A stretch of 15,980 nt of DNA from Conidiobolus incongruus B7586 (GCA_000697335.1 JNEM01007548.1:1-15980); one strand, 5' to 3'. Shown: positions 1-9,100, numbered from the stretch's first letter. The notes: a model not told the origin generated them from the sequence alone. Made by a program: numbers and translations.

Positions 1-700
1 AGCAAAAAGTTATTAATAATAAAAGAAACTATTAAATTTATATTATATATTTATTTTTATATATTATATATTAAAATATTTATTTATTTTCAATTGCAAA
101 AAATTCCCATTATTAAATTTACAGAGTAATAACAATAATAATCAAAATCAGTATCCTTTAAAATTAATTTATTATAAATGAAACAATTGAAAATATAAGT
201 TATATATATTAATGACAATAAATGTAATATAGTAAAATATAGTTGAAATATGTATTTTGATATAATTTAAATAATTTTTAATACTTATTAAAGTATCTAA
301 ATCAAATTCAAGTGATATGATTCAAAAAATAAATTGCTTTCTAATTCTTTAAATTTGCCAACAGATTATTTAAAAAAATTAAATATATCAGTTAGCATCT
401 AATATATTTTGGACAAATTTTTAAATTATATATTGAGCTAGTTATTAACAGTAAATATTATTTTAATATTTTCATTTGAGCCTTTTTAAAAAAATATCAA
501 TATATATTCAGTTTACTAATTAATGAAAATATTGACATTAATTTATGAGTTGAATCAATCAAAGTGTTGTCATTTATGTAATAGGTTTCCTATATAAAAC
601 TAAAAATATCAAATACTATGTTATGTGTCTATTAGCTAATACTAAATATCATCTACTTGGTTCAAATATTTAAAAAATTTATGTCGAATAGTGAATTATG

Positions 701-745
701 ATATCCATTAAAAGTCCAGGGCCAGACATTCAAAAAAATATTTTT
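701..745 (+). pseudogene. Possible LINE reverse transcriptase remnant (KSPGPD motif)
   Basis: The plus-strand frame from 701 reads ISIKSPGPDIQKNIF and then stops. K-[SA]-P-G-P-D-G-[IF] is a hallmark of non-LTR (LINE) reverse transcriptases, near the start of the RT domain. Here K, S, P, G, P, D and I are present but the usual Gly after Asp is missing. The codons form a small G+C-rich patch (positions 713-727) in strongly AT-rich DNA, as expected if only a conserved core still shows. I could not find a following [FY]-A-D-D box at the usual distance of about 130-150 codons, so if real this is a heavily decayed scrap. A chance match cannot be ruled out. Confidence 0.25.
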
Positions 746-1444
746 TAAAGATCACTTTCGTAATAAAATTAAAATATATTAATTAGTGATAATAGCTATC
801 ACGAAACATTTCTCAATTTTCATACACATATAATTTTATTTCAGCTATTTAAATTTAATCAATATAAAGTTGTATTGATTGTTCAAATATGATCCAACAT
901 ACATAATGAATAAATGTTTTCTATCAATAAATATTTAGTTATTTATTTAGAATATATTATCATTATTTCAATAATTTTTTAATTTTTTAAAATGCCACTT
1001 CTGTATTGATAAATCTATACATTCAACTATAAAATTCTATAAATATGCTAATATTAAATAGGTTTCCGAATATGGATGTATTCATATAAAGGTTTTTATG
1101 TTCCAGGGAAGAGAGAGTTACAAATCAAATGAATATCCTTTGTTAAAGAAAAATCTACAAATATATCTTATAAAATAATGATAGTAATCCAAATTATTGG
1201 ATATAGTCACATTTATTATTAAAAATTAACCATATCAAATCCTGTACAAAAATCTTCCAAGTATTGAAACGATTAACCAAATACAGAATTCTAATAACTT
1301 TAAATATTCTTAACAAAATCGAACATATTGAACTTTAAGATAATATAGGCAATGATATCAGTAACCTACGATAAAAATTATATGGTATAAAGGCTTTAAA
1401 GCAATTGGCATACTTGTCTACTTGAAGATTTTTTGAAATATGTT

Positions 1445-1458
1445 ATGCTATATAGCAT
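1445..1458. repeat. 14-bp perfect palindrome
   Basis: ATGCTATATAGCAT is its own reverse complement. ATGCTA recurs at 1466-1471, and a GCTA/TAGC pair at 1463-1477 makes a second small foldback beside it. It is outside any gene. A palindrome of this length is not rare in DNA so rich in A and T. Confidence 0.6.
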
Positions 1459-1534
1459 TACTGCTATGCTAAGTAGCCTAAGTGTTTAAGATAACTAAAT
1501 TTTGTTGAATAAACTATTACAAGTATAATTGTAA

Positions 1535-1561
1535 AATTGATTCGAATCAATTAATTGATTC
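1535..1561. repeat. Three alternating copies of a 9-bp unit
   Basis: The unit AATTGATTC is present at 1535-1543, inverted at 1544-1552 and direct again at 1553-1561, with no bases between and no mismatches. The first two copies form an 18-bp perfect palindrome. It could be a binding site for a dimeric factor with an extra half-site, or a small rearrangement product. No gene is within 1 kb. Confidence 0.7.
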
Positions 1562-1889
1562 ACAATTATCCCATTTTGGGAGTAGATTAAATTTATTTTG
1601 AATTATTTGTATAAAATTTCTAAATTTGACTAATCTCCAAATTTTAAACTAATACTCAAAATTTATCTGTTAGGGTTACTTATGTGTTTATTGATTATAA
1701 ATCTATTATACTTTTTGGGATATATAGGGTACACTTAAAGATGTAAATAATACTTTTCAGTTGAAAAAATTATGTTCTAATTGGAATAGATTTGCAAGTT
1801 CTTGGCTATTCGAGTATATATCTAAATCAAAATTGATTTTATTGATTAGTATATTTTAATAATCTATAATAAATAAATATTTTATATAA

Positions 1890-1909
1890 ATATATATATA
1901 TATATATAT
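1890..1909. repeat. (AT)10 microsatellite
   Basis: An uninterrupted run of ten AT dinucleotides within AT-rich DNA. It is likely to vary in length between strains. No gene lies beside it. Confidence 0.9.
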
Positions 1910-2745
1910 TTCATTATTTTAATATTATTTGTAAAAGTGTATTTATTAATATAATATATTTATAAATTTCATATGAAAAAATTTTAATTATTAACTTTAA
2001 TTAGAATATTTAATTAACCAAATATTTTTTTATTCAATTCAATAAATTTAATAAACTCTTCATACTTATTAATACCAAATATTTGTCAAATTAAAGATAC
2101 CACTAGTATATTTTAACAAATTATAATATTGTATTTATTTTAATCCAAATTAATTTAAAATTATTAATTGATACTAATGTCTCACAATTTGATATGGTCA
2201 CAATTTGTGACATCATCCATTAATCTATTTAATAATGATGATAGTCAAAATAATTCAAGATTTGCTATTATATAACAATAAAATTCTAGATTTTTTAACT
2301 CTTTGTAGTTATTCTATTATAATCATTATTATAATGAAATTTTATGATAATATTTGGTTGAATTTTAATTATAAATTTAAATTTTTATTTAGTTTGAATC
2401 AAAATTTAATATTTGGTCAAAAAAAGTGATTATAGTTCAATAACATTTTAAATGTATTTAATACTATCTAATTCCAAGTTTCAATAATCACTTTGAAATT
2501 TGAAGTATATAATTATTAAAACTATTGATAAATTGAAAAATCATTTTTTCGGATATTGATGAAGTTGAGGTTTAAAAATGTTTTGATATTTTATATATTT
2601 TAATGATACAAAATATAATCTATATTGTTATTGATTTATATATTTATTGAAATCTGTATTGTATTTATTAAATTAGTTAAAAGTAGCATTGAATCGAAAT
2701 ATATATATTTTTAGTATTTAGAAATCTTCTAATTTCAAAACTTTA

Positions 2746-4238
2746 TTAGTTATAACATTCTTCAAAATAATCCCAATCATCATGATCTTTAAGTAGTTTC
2801 AATTGTCTTAAATATTCATAAAAATTCTCAAGTTTACAAGAGCCTGAGGGGCACCACAAAGTTTTAAGGAGTTCGCCATTGTAGATTATTCGCATTGGGA
2901 GCTGGTCATTCTTGACTAAGGTGTTGTTCTTTTGAGGATTCCATACTTCGATAATCAGGTTGCTGGCGTATGGTGGCCAGTGGTTAATTTCGGCATCTAA
3001 ACCTCCTAAGAGGGAGCTGACTGTAGTGTCGTGACCAGAGTATATCTTGAATTTGGGATTGGGTGTGTCATGCTCATAATTGCGTTGATATGCGATTTGT
3101 TGCTGGTTAACCAGCTTACCCAATCTAAAATCTTTATTACCGAAAACTTTCACCTTCAACAAACTATGTGCAATCTCATTCAAAACTGGACCAATTTGGA
3201 GACGTGTGAGCTTCTTGGGATTTTTACTCGCATTGAACCAGATCTTGGACTCTTCGTTAGCTGCATTCTGCAACTGAATGAGTTCGTGATATCCAAAGCA
3301 GTCCTTGCCATCCTTCTTAAAGCATAGGGGTGGTTGACCGTGGCAGCTTCGAGCTACCAATGTGTCTAGGAACCAAAGAGTCCAAAAGTTGTCATTAGAA
3401 ACATCGTGATTTAAGTGTTTTTGGAATCTCTTTCTCAAGAGCTTTGTCGATTTGAAGAAATGCTGATACCGCAACGATTTTTTGAATTTTTGCTCCAGCT
3501 CTCTGAGCTTGGGGCATGAATTGCGATTCGGGTAGAGCGTTTCAATTTCTTCTGGGAACACTTCCATGGGGATCTTTATGCCTACCCCATTTTGGAGATT
3601 TGATGTAGGAAAGATTCCTGTAATTAGTGAACTGACACTCTGTTGTGTGCGTTGGAGGTCACTGCTACGTACGTAAAGATAGTCTACTGCTTTATCCAAA
3701 GTGTCTGGTAAGAAGTTAAGTTGATCAACATATATCTTCTTTAACTGCTCGCCAATTGATCGTAACTGAGCAATTCCTGCTTGAGTTAATTGACCCATAT
3801 AACAACTTCCCTGCCACCTCAGCCTCTGAAGAGGACTGATACTGCAGTATCCCTTGTCGGTATCACATAATGAAGGAGGGAAAGGAGTACGAGGTAATAC
3901 ATGAAAATTAGGTTCATGGGATTCAATAGGACAGTCCCAGACATCCTTGGATTGATACTTTGGTGGTAATAAATGATGTGGTGAGCGGTCCCCATGACGA
4001 TGAAATAGCTGTACAGACAGTAGCTCACCTTCAGGGTACTAAACCAAACATAAATTAATTAAAGTCCAACTTTCAAAACTATTCTGGAATTTACTAATGG
4101 CGAATAATTTTCAGCGATAGGAAAACCAGCTTGACAATAGTTATAACCTTTTTCCAGTATATTACCTTCACTACTTAAATTCAACACCTCAGCTCTCAGT
4201 ATAGATATGAATAAAAAGATATATTGATTTAATTTCAT
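2746..4238 (-). CDS. Secreted histidine acid phosphatase, two exons
   Basis: This enzyme should hydrolyse phosphate monoesters through a phospho-histidine intermediate, outside the cell or in the secretory/vacuolar path (histidine phosphatase superfamily, branch 2). Exon 1 is 4238-4095 and exon 2 is 4038-2746; splicing out 4039-4094 gives 478 residues. Residues 1-16 look like a signal peptide (basic start, core YIFLFISIL). RHGDRSP at 62-68 is the catalytic RHGxRxP motif. GQLTQAG (130-136), YVRSSD with Arg172, LYPNRNSCP and WPPYASNL fit the family. GHDTT (383-387) supplies the proton-donor His-Asp pair. Sequons begin at N20, N44, N317 and N419. The length is normal and no break is visible. The internal blocks resemble early-diverging fungal enzymes more than animal ACP6. 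The preferred substrate (general phosphatase, phytate, lysophosphatidate) cannot be told. AATAAA overlaps the stop (2742-2747, minus strand). Confidence 0.95.
4039..4094 (-). other. Spliceosomal intron of the phosphatase gene (56 nt)
   Basis: On the minus strand it begins GTAAAT (4094-4089) and ends GGTTTAG (last base 4039), with TTTAAT stretches in its last third that could hold the branch point. Removing it joins codon 48 (Leu) directly to codon 49 (Tyr) without a shift and links the signal peptide to the RHGDRSP exon. Without removal the first exon runs into a stop in the intron. The size fits short fungal introns. Confidence 0.85.
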
Positions 4239-4388
4239 ATTTTTATTTAATTATAAAATAAATTAACAAATTTTTGGGATCAATATGGAATTAATAATAT
4301 TATTCACTATTATTGATATGTAATTTTTATAATATTTTTTGTTATAAAATTGATTTCTAAAGAATTTGACAACATCGTCCTAGTAGAA

Positions 4389-4397
4389 CTATTTATA
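4389..4397 (-). promoter_or_regulatory. TATA box of the phosphatase gene
   Basis: TATAAATAG read on the minus strand, about 150 bp before the phosphatase ATG. It is a full match to the TATA consensus. A weaker option is TATAAAAA at 4331-4324, about 90 bp before the ATG. TATA-like strings are common by chance here, so its place between a repeated upstream element and the start codon is the main support. Confidence 0.45.
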
Positions 4398-4414
4398 CAA
4401 TAAAATTGGGACTA

Positions 4415-4446
4415 AATTAAGGAGTGAATTAAGGAGCGAAATTAAG
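4415..4446. repeat. 12-bp tandem repeat upstream of the TATA box
   Basis: AATTAAGGAGTG (4415-4426) is followed at once by AATTAAGGAGCG (4427-4438), then by a partial third copy (AATTAAG, 4440-4446) one base out of phase. It lies 18 bp upstream of the candidate TATA box, the usual place for an upstream activating element. On the coding strand of the phosphatase the core is CTCCTTAATT. The factor is unknown. Confidence 0.6.
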
Positions 4447-4530
4447 TCATTAAAAATCCTTTAAAAAATTTAAGCTATTTTATAGACACTTATTTAACTA
4501 ATCCCAATCCTAAAATTTATTTTTCTTTTT

Positions 4531-4554
4531 ATGACGGACGCATCATTACGTCAT
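4531..4554. promoter_or_regulatory. Paired CRE half-sites upstream of the phosphatase
   Basis: ATGACG (4531-4536) and its inverse CGTCAT (4549-4554) flank 12 bp. The right-hand copy is part of TTACGTCA (4546-4553), one base from the full CRE TGACGTCA. Such sites are bound by ATF/CREB-type bZIP factors in fungi. It lies about 300 bp before the phosphatase ATG in a G+C-raised patch. Confidence 0.4.
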
Positions 4555-4614
4555 TTAATTGGATTTTCAAGTTTCGGTGATTTATTGAAAATCCGTTTCA
4601 ATTTTTAATCATTG

Positions 4615-4621
4615 TTACCCG
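4615..4621 (+). promoter_or_regulatory. TTACCCG (Reb1-type) site, first copy
   Basis: TTACCCG is the consensus of the yeast Myb-type general regulatory factor Reb1, which keeps promoters free of nucleosomes. A second identical copy lies at 4756-4762. Both are on the plus strand, 380-525 bp upstream of the phosphatase ATG. Whether this fungus has such a factor is not known. Confidence 0.35.
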
Positions 4622-4697
4622 AAATCTTGCTACTTACCCCAAATACCTAACTTGAAAATTGAACCTGATATGATACCATTGTTTCATAGTTAGAATC

Positions 4698-4707
4698 AGC
4701 CAATCAG
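4698..4707 (+). promoter_or_regulatory. CCAAT box
   Basis: AGCCAATCAG is a complete match to the NF-Y/HAP complex site (RRCCAATSR). It lies about 460 bp upstream of the phosphatase ATG, on the opposite strand to that gene; CCAAT boxes work in either orientation. No plus-strand gene follows it, so the phosphatase is the only visible client. Confidence 0.4.
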
Positions 4708-4755
4708 ATACATTGAAAATCAATACTTACCCATATGTCCAAAGAAGTTATCTTA

Positions 4756-4762
4756 TTACCCG
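4756..4762 (+). promoter_or_regulatory. TTACCCG (Reb1-type) site, second copy
   Basis: This is identical to and in the same orientation as the copy at 4615-4621, 141 bp away. A third occurrence, inverted, is at 6766-6772 in the gene-free G+C-raised patch. Confidence 0.35.
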
Positions 4763-4873
4763 ATTTAATAAAAATTTTCTTAGTTGATATTAATAAACTT
4801 TAATTGTGGGATGATGATTATTTGATGTAATTATGAATAATATATTATTGAAATTAAAATTATATTATTTTAT

Positions 4874-4922
4874 CAACTATTCAAAATAAAAAATAAATTA
4901 TTTTATTTTTTATTTTTAGTTG
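4874..4922. repeat. Foldback element, 20-bp arms
   Basis: The left arm is CAACTA (4874-4879), a 3-base bulge (4880-4882), then AAAATAAAAAATAA (4883-4896). The right arm is the exact inverse, 4903-4922, ending in TAGTTG. The loop is six bases. The outer CAACTA/TAGTTG match is notable because the inner arm is simple A/T sequence that can pair by chance. It may be a tiny foldback transposon relic or a structural/terminator-like hairpin. No target-site duplication is evident. Confidence 0.6.
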
Positions 4923-5010
4923 TTTTCAATAAATTAGGATAAATTAATTGAATAATAAACCATTATAATCTATGATTAGCAAAATCTCATTTAATATAAT
5001 CATCGATTAT

Positions 5011-5019
5011 CACGTTTTT
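5011..5019 (+). promoter_or_regulatory. CACGTTTTT (weak Pho4-type site)
   Basis: CACGTT followed by a T tract resembles the lower-affinity Pho4 site of yeast PHO promoters. It is 773 bp upstream of the phosphatase ATG and 52 bp from the CACGTG palindrome. A role in phosphate control is inference only. Confidence 0.25.
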
Positions 5020-5061
5020 CAATAATGAATGACCATAAACATTTACACAATACCTTAAAAA

Positions 5062-5069
5062 ACACGTGT
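5062..5069. promoter_or_regulatory. E-box palindrome ACACGTGT
   Basis: CACGTG (5063-5068) is the core site of bHLH factors such as Pho4/NUC-1 and Cbf1; here it is embedded in the 8-bp palindrome ACACGTGT. I see no other CACGTG in the window, and with G+C near 20 percent fewer than one would be expected by chance. It is 825 bp upstream of the phosphatase ATG, which is far for a fungal promoter but nothing else lies between. Confidence 0.35.
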
Positions 5070-6599
5070 AATACAAGTTAACCAATATAGTCTTCAACAA
5101 TCCTACCAGCTCTCACCAACATTCAATATAATTCAATTTACAAAAACAAATTTCTTATAATCTTTCAATAAATGCCATTTTTAGAATTTCTAATTAGATT
5201 GAGGCAATGATAAATAAGGAAATAAATTTCAGATGGTATTAAATTTTTTAATTACGTATATTGTGGATACTAATTAGTTTGAATTGAGACAAAATCTCTT
5301 TCAAGTTTCTAATTGCTGGTTATTGTGTTTTGTTATTGGAATCTAGAATAATCTTAATTATTATAAATAATAGATATTCTAATATATTTTTATAATATAT
5401 TGAACCTAGAATATTCAGATTTAAGCCAATTAAAATAAATATAAAAATATTAATCCATGTTAATTGCTAAGAGTTGATCTTCAATTAGGTATGGAATATG
5501 AATGAAAATATTATAATATCTATCTTTAAGTGTGTTATATATTTTTGAATATTCAACTTACCTGGCATATCTGAATTTCAACCAATTGAATTAGAAAAAT
5601 AATTACAATTCGAAATAATTAGAATAATTTTATATCAAAATGGCTATATAATACACAACTTATATTCATATATCTTATATTCTTTAATATTATGAACAAT
5701 TCGAATAAACAATAAAAAATTCTATATAGTTCGTTCGTTACCAGATTCAGTAAAATTAGACATGAGGTTATTGAAAATTCTCATATAATTAATTAAAATT
5801 AAAATTAAATGAAAAAGAATAATCCTTCCTAAACATGACTACTTGATAAAAAATAAATGAAGAATGATGAAATCTTAGTGTGTAGTGATGTGATAGTATT
5901 GAATTTTTAAAGATATTATAACATTAATATATTGCTTTAAACAAATTTAACTGTTGCAAATAATTATCAATTTTAGGAAATTAAAATTAAAAAACCCAAT
6001 AATTCCCGAATAATTAAAGATTATAGACTAAAATCATTATTAGGAAAATTAATTCAATTTGGTAATATTTATTATAGGGAATTGTTGAGTATTTAATAAA
6101 TGATTCAATAATTTTAATAAATAATTCAAAAAAATAAACATGTTTTATAGATAATTTATGTTCGAATTTTAATCATAATTATTAATTTCGCCAACAATTA
6201 ATCCCAATTAAAATTCAACAAAAAATATTTTTATTGACACGATATACCCCATAAAACCAGTCTAGAACTCCTAAATCCCGTCCAAATACCTGCAATAAAC
6301 CAATTCCTACAATGAATAAAAATAATAAATCAAAGATGTTACAATTTCACTTCAAGAAGATATGAAACAATACATTTTAAGACTGTTAATTATTAAGGAC
6401 ACTTATAATTGGATACAATTAGCATTCTTAATAACTTGAAGTAAATACCTAATTAAGTCACTTTCTAATTGTGATTTCAAATTGAGGATACTGACAATTT
6501 TCTTATTCAATGACCTCAATTTCTAAACCTGATAATTAGGATTATCTTGTGACTTATTCGAATCATTCGTTTATTTTTTATCTCATATATTAAGTAGTT

Positions 6600-7580
6600 A
6601 ATAACTGATTAATTCATTAAAATAGAAAAGAAAAGGGGGGTATAGATAAAATATTAATTTAATATTAAAACAATTTAAGTTTAATAATAGCTCCTTTGAA
6701 TACTTAATTCTAATCAATATCCATTAAGGCTTTATAGTTAAAATTGTTGAATTTGGAACTAGTTTCGGGTAATAGCTCTTAGATTCGAGTTAATCTCATC
6801 TAAACAGGAGATAGTTGTAAAATTTAGATTTTTCTAGAATGCCTTTAAAGGAATAGGTCAGCTGGCAAAACTTGAGCCAATGACACGTCAAAATCTGGTT
6901 ATTATCTGTCTCTGTGTGAGATGATTAGTCAATCATAGATCTTTTTTCTCATATTCCACCTGATATTCATTCGATTCAAAAGAATTCAGGGCCTGAAAGT
7001 TTAGTCAGAAACTTCTATTCAATCATTCACACCATTGCGAGTGCAACTTCATAGCAGGAATAGTGAGAAATTTTAATTAGTTGAAAATAGATTGCTATAA
7101 CCTTCCGATTACCTAATCAAGTAATCGAGTCTAAAAAGTATGGTTAGAAAACTCAGACTAGACTATAATAACCCAAAACCAAGTAAAGTGACTACTAATC
7201 ATCTGATATAGTGGCCCTAATGGATTACTCCTTTTTTTCATTAATACTTAAAATTTTATGTTTTCTCAATTTTTTGTTTTTAAATTGTATTTTCAGTATT
7301 TATTATGACTCTATATACTATTCCTATTTTCCTGCGCTTACTATTAAGAAACATATAAATATTATTACCGAGTTATATAAAGCTATGGTTGTGAAACTAA
7401 CTGGAGAATTTAGAGGGAGAGCTGTCGCATGAATTTCAAGCGTTTATGAAAAGAAGCACTAATTATTCTGGAGAATTCAATTAACTGAAATCATTAGTAA
7501 TCCAACCAATTCCAAAAGATATAATAAATTATCGTGCCGGTTATTTTTAAATTTACTAGTTTTATATATCTATCTAATAT
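6600..7580. other. G+C-raised patch without a recognised gene
   Basis: Base composition rises clearly above the flanks, with mixed sequence rather than A/T runs. It contains a G6 run (6635-6640) and three exact short inverted repeats: ATGATT/AATCAT (6921-6936), TTCAGG-G-CCTGAA (6985-6997) and CGATTAC/GTAATCG (7106-7127). It also has TGACACGTCA at 6881-6890 and an inverted TTACCCG at 6766-6772. A plus-strand frame at 7220-7432 (from the ATG at 7220) is open for 70 codons; its first half is Phe/Leu/Ile-rich and its second half less biased, with no domain I recognise. The patch may be decayed coding or repeat sequence, or a structured non-coding RNA gene. I cannot decide. Confidence 0.35.
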
Positions 7581-8343
7581 TCAAATAACCAAAATTAGTT
7601 TATAATTTATTTGAAATATTGAAAAATATGCTCTAACTTATAAAGCCATAAATTACAAGTTATTTATTTAAAAATTATTCAAACAACCTTCAAAATTGGC
7701 AATCCTTTAATCTTTTATAATCGTGTAATACCTTAATACTTTTCAATACTTTAAGTTATTTTAAATACCTGACTTTTACACAATTTTAAAATATTAGCAA
7801 ATTTTAATTGAAAGCTGATAAATTTAATATCAATTTAAATTTAAATTGACTAATATCGTGTGAATTTCCTTAAATTTTTACAAGCTGTTAATTTCCTTTA
7901 AAAGAATATTCAAAATAGAAATTTATGAATTTTTAAATGAGATATAAATTTCTACCAATTCTGTGATTATTAATTAGACTATATATTGAATTAATAATAA
8001 TGTTAAGGTTTATTAACTATTAAAACAATCACATTATTCAATCATAATAAATATATAAATAATATTTCGTCATCTCAAATCAAATCAATGTTCAAGTATA
8101 GAAATGATAAGAATTCAGCATATTTGTATATATCAACAACCATGTTTGAACTTTAGTTTAAAATGATTTAAAAATTGTGGAGATTTAATATAAATTGAAT
8201 AATATTTTGAAACAGATTTCAATTAATAAAAAATCCAATAATTAATATAGTAAATTAATAAAATAAATGAATTTTTTAATTTTTTTTATATTAATCTCTA
8301 TATATTATTAAAACTCAAATTAATTTTTTTTATTTTAAATAAT

Positions 8344-8427
8344 CACAATATATCAACATCTGTGAATTTAATTACTTTTGAAGGCTCTAACTTAATCAAA
8401 CTTACTGATTTTGGATTGAAATTATGC
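8344..8427 (+). pseudogene. Possible protein kinase remnant (catalytic loop to DFG)
   Basis: The plus-strand frame reads H-x6-N-L-I, then NLITFEGSNLIKLTDFGL, then KLC and a stop. In protein kinases the catalytic loop HRDxKxxN is followed after 13-14 residues by the metal-binding DFG. Here the H-to-N spacing (7) and N-to-D spacing (14) are both kept, as is the hydrophobic-K-L-T-D-F-G-L strand. The loop's Arg, Asp and Lys are gone, so nothing active could be made. No other kinase subdomain is clear in the same frame, and the flanks are very AT-rich. If real, it is a scrap of a host kinase gene. The match rests on about 28 codons and may be chance. Confidence 0.3.
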
Positions 8428-9100
8428 TAAAATTGTAATCATACCATTCTTCGAAAATTTTGAAACATACCTAAATGACTGGATACTTAATGAACATCTG
8501 GTAAATCTTGAATCCTTTTAAATTGATATTTAAATATTTTTAATTTTTTTAATAAATCAGTTTCTTTAATAAGTTTAAATGCTACATGTATTTTCGGAGT
8601 AGGAGATTGAACCGTATTGAATGGTTTGGACCAATTGAATTTAGATAATAGAATTGTGGTAAAATGTGATTGGCTATTTACTCTCCGTGATTTTAATATT
8701 TTCAAAATTTCTTCAAATGATTATTAATTATCGGCAATCTTTAATTAGAAAATTGTATGCCAAATTGTGTTAAAAATTATAGTCGGCAATAAAATTTGTC
8801 ATCACAATAAAATTACTATCATTAAAAGGTTTTAATTAGTTTTACATGAATTGTTTATAGATGTATTGTATGACCAATATGGTCTTGTCCAAATCGTGAT
8901 AAAGGATATTGATATAATTGACAAACAGGAGAACTGAAACAGAATCTCTTCAGAGTCTTCAAAGGGTTAATCGAAATCACCAAATTAGTCTAATATATTA
9001 TGTGAAACATCCTCAGCTTTTTGGTCAACAAGGATTTGAAATTAGTTTGAGGAGACTGGGACACATTGAATTGAATTATTCGATACTTAATATGCTCAGT

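Larger units (their letters stand above)
1..2745. other. AT-rich gene-free region (left flank)
   Basis: No convincing coding region is seen on either strand. A 64-codon frame at 2235-2429 is built almost only of AT-type codons (Ile, Asn, Leu, Phe, Lys), has no recognisable domain, and is what chance gives in such DNA. The stretch does hold a short LINE-type motif (701-745), a 14-bp palindrome (1445-1458), a triple alternating repeat (1535-1561), a single TTAGGGTTA (1670-1678) and an (AT)n tract (1890-1909). It includes the 3' flank of the phosphatase gene, which is read leftwards and ends at 2746. Confidence 0.7.
5070..9100. other. AT-rich gene-free region (centre)
   Basis: No intact gene is seen on either strand across about 4 kb. 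The longest frames lack an ATG or recognisable domains and are near the length expected by chance. Two subregions differ: a G+C-raised patch at about 6600-7580 and a protein-kinase-like scrap at 8344-8427, both listed separately. No tRNA could be built around any of the GTTCRA-like strings I checked. Confidence 0.6.

Noticed and set aside
1670-1678. TTAGGGTTA telomere-like string
   Set aside because: It is only one and a half repeat units with no array around it; it is not evidence of a telomere.
2235-2429. Plus-strand 64-codon frame
   Set aside because: It is composed of AT-type codons only and is of a length expected by chance in this DNA.
3031-3327. Plus-strand 98-codon frame
   Set aside because: It lies antisense within exon 2 of the phosphatase, whose motifs and length are clear; it is a shadow frame.
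3819-4028. Minus-strand 69-codon frame starting MSYCLYSYF
   Set aside because: It is another frame of the phosphatase exon that encodes RHGDRSP; the phosphatase frame is open through the whole interval.
4720-4735. ATACTTACCC resembling the 5' end of U1 snRNA
   Set aside because: The match ends after nine bases and no U1-like stem-loops or Sm site follow.
8487-8720. Minus-strand open frame of 78 codons with a kinase-like segment (HVAFKLIKETDLLKKL)
   Set aside because: It has no in-frame ATG, is bounded by stops, and no clear exon joins it. The glycine-loop part needs an extra residue and the spacing to the Lys is short. It is kept only as a note beside the plus-strand kinase-like motif.
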